Below are positions 14,867 through 18,893 of a stretch of DNA of 18,893 nt, piece after piece; position 1 is the first letter of the stretch, and each line of letters begins with the position of its first letter. Source of the stretch: UBA1151 sp963579925 (GTDB lineage Bacteria > Chloroflexota > Dehalococcoidia > Lucifugimonadales > Lucifugimonadaceae); the NCBI GenBank assembly GCA_963579925.1, contig CAUZJA010000027.1, forward strand, positions 1-18,893, in the 5' to 3' direction. The notes beneath the pieces were generated by a model, which saw only the letters and a list, made by a program, of their open reading frames with translations, was not told where the DNA came from and searched no databases. Made by a program: the position numbers and the translations under genes.

Positions 14867-14899
14867 AAAGAGGCCGGTCATCTGAGCGGCCTCTTTTTT
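14867..14899. terminator. Bidirectional intrinsic terminator between convergent genes
   Basis: AAAGAGGCCG (14867-14876) pairs perfectly with CGGCCTCTTT (14887-14896) around a 10-base loop, with a run of six T at 14894-14899 for the plus strand. On the minus strand the stem is followed by TTTATATTT, so it can also stop the nucleotidyltransferase transcript, whose stop codon is only two bases away. Confidence 0.92.
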
Positions 14900-14900
14900 G

Positions 14901-15743
14901 TTAACGGCTTTCTGTCATCTGCTTCGTAAGCTCGAAGAAGCGCTGGATCTGTGGGATTCCGTCTGATGGAACCGCTCCACCGGCGGCTCGAATGGGTTTC
15001 TCCATTCGGCGGGCTGTCTTCACGAGGCGGTCGAGCATTGCGAACTGCTCAGCGGCGGTGGTGAGCTTAATGTCCAGTGCGAACGTTGTATCGCCAGTGT
15101 CCCCGCGAGGTTTCGCTCTGAGAGCGTCGTTGGTCTCTGTTAGTGTGCGGGTGATGAGCTCGAGCATTCGATCTACGGTTTCAGAGTCTCCGCGGGCTAT
15201 GTACTTGGCCACTATCAGGCTCATCGTCCAGAAGAACTTGGACTTGAATGTAAGAATCGACGATAAGGCGGTTTCGTTGAACGGCGATCTATCGTCAGTC
15301 TGATGCATCTCATCGCGCCACTCGTCACCGGGTACTGCCGGGAGATCAGCGCGGTCGAACAGCAGCAGTGCATCGTCAGGGTATTTGGCTAGTGACTCCG
15401 GTTGCCAGAACCAGTCGACGTGCTGTGGCCCCACTTCTCCGGGGTAGTGAACCAGCATGTAAGCGCCCTGCGGCGGTGCGTTCTTGATGTTGTCCATCAT
15501 GAGAGATGGACGACCAGGTCCGGTGATGAACTTCTTGCGCCCAGAATAAATCGATGAAGCGGCCTCATCGTCCATTACAACCCAGACATCGATGTCACTC
15601 AGCGCATCGTGTTTACCGCTCGCCAGGGAGCCGTGCAACCACGCTGCACGGACACGTTTGTCGTGTTCGAGGTATGAGGCGATGTGCCGAACGAGGGTCG
15701 AGCGCTCTGAGACGCGGGTGTCCAGCAGCTGTTGAAGAGTCAT
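14901..15743 (-). CDS. Nucleotidyltransferase-fold protein (aminoglycoside/lincosamide adenylyltransferase-like)
   Basis: The 280-residue protein has the NTP_transf_2 signature HGSLASGKHDALSDIDVWVV: G38-S39, then metal ligands D50 and D52, with D110 in QHVDWFW fitting the third acidic residue. The C-terminal half is helical, with an ILTFKSKFFWTMSLIVAKYIARGD segment typical of enzymes that adenylylate small molecules. No helicase, CCA-adding or poly(A) polymerase domain follows. The family includes aminoglycoside-modifying enzymes as well as many chromosomal proteins of unknown substrate, so the acceptor is not known and resistance should not be assumed. ATG 15743 has no good ribosome-binding site on the minus strand, and a 13-base tandem repeat lies directly upstream. 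The gene is 67 bases downstream of tRNA-Gln and may be read through from it. Confidence 0.8.
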   Translation of the reverse strand: MTLQQLLDTRVSERSTLVRHIASYLEHDKRVRAAWLHGSLASGKHDALSDIDVWVVMDDEAASSIYSGRKKFITGPGRPSLMMDNIKNAPPQGAYMLVHYPGEVGPQHVDWFWQPESLAKYPDDALLLFDRADLPAVPGDEWRDEMHQTDDRSPFNETALSSILTFKSKFFWTMSLIVAKYIARGDSETVDRMLELITRTLTETNDALRAKPRGDTGDTTFALDIKLTTAAEQFAMLDRLVKTARRMEKPIRAAGGAVPSDGIPQIQRFFELTKQMTESR

Positions 15744-15744
15744 T

Positions 15745-15770
15745 GAATGGAGCCTGGGAATGGAGCCTGG
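15745..15770. repeat. Two perfect tandem copies of a 13-base unit
   Basis: GAATGGAGCCTGG occurs at 15745-15757 and again at 15758-15770, and a decayed third copy (AAGTGGAG) follows at 15771-15778. The repeat sits in the short gap between the nucleotidyltransferase start and tRNA-Gln, immediately upstream of the minus-strand ATG, where copy-number change could alter expression. Confidence 0.8.
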
Positions 15771-15810
15771 AAGTGGAGTGAGGTTGCCGGTGATGAGGCG
15801 TTTGCGAGAT

Positions 15811-15884
15811 TGGTTCCCGGACCAGGATTCGAACCTGGACTGGAGGATTCAAAGTCCTCTGTCCTACCATTAGACCATCCGGGA
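15811..15884 (-). tRNA. tRNA-Gln (anticodon TTG)
   Basis: Read on the minus strand, all four stems pair: acceptor TCCCGGA/TCCGGGA with U1-A72 as usual for glutamine tRNA, D stem GTCT/GGAC, anticodon stem GAGGA/TCCTC with loop CTTTGAA (anticodon TTG), and T arm CCAGG-TTCGAAT-CCTGG. The discriminator is A and the 3' CCA is encoded (15811-15813). The variable loop is four bases. Total length is 74 bases including CCA. Confidence 0.97.
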
Positions 15885-15901
15885 ATAAGCGGCCTGAAAT
15901 T

Positions 15902-15930
15902 AGTATACGGGTGGCGGTGGGCAGTTCCTA
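15902..15930 (-). promoter_or_regulatory. Likely promoter of tRNA-Gln
   Basis: On the minus strand, TATACT (15902-15907) is a good -10 element placed 17 bases before the mature tRNA 5' end, so the primary transcript would have a short leader. The best -35 at 17-base spacing is TAGGAA (15925-15930), a weak match. The rest of the gap up to the phosphomutase stop at 16062 shows nothing else that I can support. Confidence 0.45.
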
Positions 15931-16061
15931 CGGGATACGCAGCCGGGTTATGGCACATGGTTCTGATTGGTTAGCGTCAGCCACTCGCCACACCACCCAT
16001 CTACCGGTTCAAGAGGGCGTTGCGATTGGCTGCGAGAGACGCATTTCGATAATCGAGGCGA

Positions 16062-17492
16062 CTACTCTCCGAGGGCGATTGACCGGACCGAAGCTATCAG
16101 TTCATCTCGTGATGATTCGTCTGGGGCCTCCGCGTAGATTCGCAGAAGAGGCTCAGTGCCAGAGAAGCGAGCCAGCGCCCACGCACCGTCAGCAAGCTCA
16201 AAGCGGGTGCCGTCCAGGCGGTTGATGTGCTCCATCTTCATTCCGGCAAGCGTAGCAGGAGACGCAGTTCCGACGTTCGAAAGGATCTCGTCGCGGCGGG
16301 CAGCGTCAAATTTCAGATCAAGTCTGTCAAATACGAATCTACCGGTGATGGTTTGCACTTCTGCGAGTAGCTCGGAAGGTAGCCGGTCAGCAGATACCAC
16401 GGCATCAAGGATCAAGAGTGCGCTAAGGATGCCGTCTCGTTCCGGCACGTGGCCGCGGTAGGCGAACCCACCTGATTCCTCACCGCCCGCAATGGCGTCG
16501 AGCTCAAGCATCAGCGGGCCCACGTACTTGAAACCAACAGCTGTACGCGGGTTCTGGACGCCGTAGTGGGCGCAGAGCCGCTCGATCATCGTGCTCTGGG
16601 TCACTGTGGTCACCACTGGCCCCACCCACTGCTTGCGGGAGAGCAGGTGATGCACGATCACTGAAAACGTGTCCAGTGTGCTCATGTAGCGGCCATTCTC
16701 ATCAACTAGTCCAACGCGGTCTGCATCGCCATCCGTTGCCAAGCTGACGTCAAAACCAGCGGCGGCCTGCAACCTAATCAGGTCAGTCAGGTTCTGCTCG
16801 ATTGGCTCGGGCTGTCCCATTCCGGGGAATGCCGGGTTTGGTTCCGGATGCAGTTCCGTGATTGGCGACACGCCTCCTGCCAGGATACCGCTCAAGTAGC
16901 CGGCGCCGGCTCCATACATGGAGTCGATCGCAATCGGAACTCCCGCTGACTTGATCGCATCGACGTCTACGAAGCCCTTGATGGCCCCAATGTAGGCGTC
17001 GCGATGGTCGATCATCGTTGGCTCATCTGAGGCGGATGCAGATTTGATTAGCGACTGATCTGCGTAGATTGCCGGAATGCGGGACTCAATATGAGCGATC
17101 ATTTCGGGGTCGGCTGACCCACCAGCAGGACTCTTGACCTTGAAGCCATTGTCTTTCCCTGGGTTATGGCTGGCCGTGATCACCACACCTGCGCCCGCGC
17201 CCTCCCTGGTTACGTTGAAACTGGCCGTAGGAGTAGGCGTCACCGCTGCCGTCAGCTTTACTACGATGCCGTTCCCGAGGGCGACGTCGCTCACCTGACG
17301 GGCGAACATCTCAGATCCAAAGCGCGTATCGTACGCGACCATCAGGCCCTTTGACGCCGTGCCGTTCTCGATCATAAGATCGCAGAGGGCTTGCGCACAG
17401 ACTCTGACATTCGCGACGGTGAATTCGTCGGCGATTGGCGCGCGCCAGCCGTCTGTCCCGAACTTGATTGGAATGCCACCCTGTTCAGTCAT
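16062..17492 (-). CDS. Phosphoglucomutase/phosphomannomutase (alpha-D-phosphohexomutase family)
   Basis: The enzyme interconverts hexose 1- and 6-phosphates, feeding glycogen, nucleotide-sugar and cell-envelope precursors. The 476-residue protein has the four family blocks in order: FGTDGWRAPIADEFT at the N terminus, ITASHNPGKDNGFKV with the phosphorylated serine S108, the Mg-binding loop DGDADR (254-259), the sugar-specificity loop GEESGG (337-342), and RFSGTEPLLRIYAE (from 442) that binds phosphate. GEESGG is common to glucose- and mannose-specific enzymes, so preference for glucose, mannose or glucosamine phosphates cannot be decided. ATG 17492 has AAGG eight bases upstream on the minus strand. 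It starts 39 bases after the metK stop and is probably the last protein gene of the ahcY-metK unit. Confidence 0.93.
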   Translation of the reverse strand: MTEQGGIPIKFGTDGWRAPIADEFTVANVRVCAQALCDLMIENGTASKGLMVAYDTRFGSEMFARQVSDVALGNGIVVKLTAAVTPTPTASFNVTREGAGAGVVITASHNPGKDNGFKVKSPAGGSADPEMIAHIESRIPAIYADQSLIKSASASDEPTMIDHRDAYIGAIKGFVDVDAIKSAGVPIAIDSMYGAGAGYLSGILAGGVSPITELHPEPNPAFPGMGQPEPIEQNLTDLIRLQAAAGFDVSLATDGDADRVGLVDENGRYMSTLDTFSVIVHHLLSRKQWVGPVVTTVTQSTMIERLCAHYGVQNPRTAVGFKYVGPLMLELDAIAGGEESGGFAYRGHVPERDGILSALLILDAVVSADRLPSELLAEVQTITGRFVFDRLDLKFDAARRDEILSNVGTASPATLAGMKMEHINRLDGTRFELADGAWALARFSGTEPLLRIYAEAPDESSRDELIASVRSIALGE

Positions 17493-17531
17493 AGTTACGA
17501 CCTTGTGTGCGTCTGCTGGTTGTTTGAGCTG

Positions 17532-18710
17532 TTATCCGAGCGCTGCTCGAAGCACTCCGACCTTATCCAGTGCTTCCCATGGAAGATCCAGATCATCCCG
17601 GCCGAAGTGACCGTAAGCCGCGGTCGGCTTGAAGATGGGGCGTCGGAGATTGAGCGTGTCGATCAGAGCCTGTGCTCGCAGATCAAAGTTCGTCTCTACG
17701 AGAGCGACGATCTCTGAGTTGGGCAAGCGGCCGGTGCCGTACGTCTCGATGAGAATCGAGATTGGGCTCGCCACGCCAATTGCGTAAGAGAGTTGCACTT
17801 CACAACGATCAGCAAGTCCTGCAGCGACAACGTTCTTCGCCACGTAGCGAGCTGCGTATGCACCCGAGCGGTCGACCTTTGTCGGGTCTTTGCCTGAGAA
17901 TGCACCGCCGCCATGACGGGCGCTTCCGCCGTAGGTGTCAACGATGATCTTGCGACCTGTGAGACCGGCGTCACCGTGCGGGCCACCAATGACGAACCGA
18001 CCTGACGGATTGATGATGTACCGAGTGTTACTATCCAGCAGGTCAGCAGGAACTACCTCGCGAATGAGGTGAGCAATCAGGTCGTTATGAATCGTGTCAT
18101 TGTCCACATCCGGCGCGTGCTGGGTGCTGATAACAATGGTGTGAACTCGGACCGGCTTGTGATCCTCATCGTACTCAACAGTTACCTGGCTCTTGCCATC
18201 TGGCCTTAAGTAAGAAAGCTGTCCGCTCTTTCTAAGTTGGGACAGCCTCTTTGCCAGGTGGTGCGCCAGTGAGATTGGGAGTGGCATCAGTTCCGGGGTC
18301 TCGTTGACCGCGTAGCCAATCATCATTCCCTGGTCGCCAGCACCCGTTTCGGCATCGGCATTCTCATCGCGAACTTCCAGGGCCACATCCACGCCGCCAG
18401 CAATGTCTGTGGACTGCTGGTCAAGAGACACCAGAACAGCGCATGAGTTGCCATCGAAGCCATACTCAGCATTGTCGTAACCAATCTCAAGAATCGTCTC
18501 TCGGACGATCCTTGGGATATCTACGTACGTTGAAGTTGTGATCTCTCCGAATACGAGGACCATGCCTGTCGTCACTGCCGTCTCGCAGGCAACTCGACCA
18601 TACGGATCGTCCGCAAGAACAGCGTCCAGCACTGCGTCTGAGATCTGGTCTGAGATCTTGTCCGGGTGTCCTTCGGTAACTGACTCTGATGTCAGCAGGT
18701 AGTTCGCCAT
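17532..18710 (-). CDS. metK: S-adenosylmethionine synthetase MetK
   Basis: MetK makes SAM from methionine and ATP. The 392-residue protein is full length, opening MANYLLTSESVTEGHPDKISDQ with the ATP-binding GHPDK block. It has GAGDQGMMIGYA (from 123), the INPSGRFVIGGPHGDAGLTGRK stretch, and the phosphate-binding GGGAFSGKDPTKVDRS (from 267), all near-invariant in the family. ATG 18710 is supported by this alignment; the purine-rich AGAGGA lies rather far upstream (about 13 bases). It is 59 bases downstream of ahcY on the same strand, an operon-like pairing that links SAM synthesis with removal of S-adenosylhomocysteine. The gap to ahcY is too short for a SAM riboswitch, so any such control would lie upstream of ahcY, outside the window. 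Confidence 0.97.
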   Translation of the reverse strand: MANYLLTSESVTEGHPDKISDQISDAVLDAVLADDPYGRVACETAVTTGMVLVFGEITTSTYVDIPRIVRETILEIGYDNAEYGFDGNSCAVLVSLDQQSTDIAGGVDVALEVRDENADAETGAGDQGMMIGYAVNETPELMPLPISLAHHLAKRLSQLRKSGQLSYLRPDGKSQVTVEYDEDHKPVRVHTIVISTQHAPDVDNDTIHNDLIAHLIREVVPADLLDSNTRYIINPSGRFVIGGPHGDAGLTGRKIIVDTYGGSARHGGGAFSGKDPTKVDRSGAYAARYVAKNVVAAGLADRCEVQLSYAIGVASPISILIETYGTGRLPNSEIVALVETNFDLRAQALIDTLNLRRPIFKPTAAYGHFGRDDLDLPWEALDKVGVLRAALG

Positions 18711-18769
18711 TGGCGGCAGGATGTCCTCTCTACGTGTTCAATTGTCCGGTGGGGCTGGGTTGGCCTGCT

Positions 18770-18893
18770 TTATGCGGTGCCTTCATCCCAGCTGTTCAGG
18801 TAAGCCTCTTGCTCCGCGGTCAGGTTATCGAATCCCATGCCCATCGCACCAAGCTTGATCCGGGCGATCTCCTTGTCGATTTCCTTGGGCAGA
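18770..18893 (-). CDS. ahcY: Adenosylhomocysteinase, C-terminal end (cut by window edge)
   Basis: The last 40 codons of the gene are present and run off the right edge. The visible tail LPKEIDKEIARIKLGAMGMG followed by FDNLTAEQEAYLNSWDEGTA matches the C terminus of S-adenosylhomocysteine hydrolase of the short archaeal/thermophile-like type, which ends near an SWxEGT block rather than the YRY ending seen in eukaryotic and many proteobacterial enzymes. The enzyme splits S-adenosylhomocysteine into adenosine and homocysteine using bound NAD. It is the first visible gene of the minus-strand ahcY-metK-phosphomutase unit. Identity rests on this short tail plus the metK neighbour. Confidence 0.85.
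   Translation of the reverse strand, partial: LPKEIDKEIARIKLGAMGMGFDNLTAEQEAYLNSWDEGTA

Noticed and set aside
15885..16061. Small plus-strand open frames around tRNA-Gln as protein genes
   Set aside because: They run through the tRNA gene or into the phosphomutase gene, with no ribosome site or family signal. The gap appears non-coding apart from the tRNA promoter.
18711..18769. A SAM riboswitch in front of metK
   Set aside because: The gap to ahcY is only 59 bases, too short for known SAM riboswitch classes plus an expression platform, and no such fold is apparent.
1..18893. CRISPR arrays, insertion sequences, prophage, toxin-antitoxin or secondary-metabolite cluster
   Set aside because: No regularly spaced repeats, transposase or integrase motifs, or biosynthetic megasynthases were found. 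The genes are housekeeping, quinone synthesis and transport.

Overview
The window (about 18.9 kb, moderately GC-rich) is dense, ordinary bacterial chromosome. It carries 16 protein-coding genes (one cut by the right edge) and one tRNA gene, and no insertion sequences, phage genes or CRISPR arrays. The futalosine route to menaquinone, an endonuclease-type MutL, an archaeal/thermophile-like adenosylhomocysteinase tail beside metK, and Shine-Dalgarno starts with frequent GTG/TTG codons fit a Gram-variable deep-branching phylum. Chloroflexota (Dehalococcoidia/SAR202-like) is my best guess, but this is an inference from gene content and not proven.

Left part, plus strand, 9-9688. mutL comes first. 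After it a clear sigma-70-type promoter overlaps a palindromic operator, followed by a TetR-family regulator and a tightly packed menaquinone operon: UbiA-type prenyltransferase (mqnP-like), UbiX-type flavin prenyltransferase (mqnM-like), UbiD-type decarboxylase (mqnL-like), mqnE, mqnA, mqnC and mqnD. Reading frames overlap by 1 to 22 bases from tetR through mqnC. Only mqnD is set apart, behind a 73-base gap holding a REP-like palindrome. Together the products convert chorismate to 1,4-dihydroxy-6-naphthoate, then prenylate and decarboxylate it. The nucleoside-cleaving step after MqnE and the final methyltransferase are not in the window. A hairpin after mqnD probably ends the operon.

Middle part, plus strand, 9805-14847. 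A class III aminotransferase and an MFS exporter are followed by a separate transcription unit. That unit has an extended -10 promoter, a hairpin leader and two oligopeptide/dipeptide ABC ATPases (OppD- and OppF-type), without permeases or a binding protein. A strong, probably bidirectional terminator closes it.

Right part, minus strand, 14901-18893. Reading right to left: the end of ahcY, then metK, then a phosphoglucomutase/phosphomannomutase, then tRNA-Gln(TTG) with its own likely promoter, then a stand-alone nucleotidyltransferase-fold protein. ahcY and metK form an activated-methyl-cycle pair, which would also serve the two radical-SAM enzymes MqnE and MqnC.

The most interesting points are the promoter/operator arrangement that moves the tetR start from GTG 1815 to TTG 1875 and implies TetR control of menaquinone synthesis, the incomplete but contiguous futalosine operon, and paired four-cysteine tails in the orphan Opp ATPases. 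I see no convincing wholly new system here.
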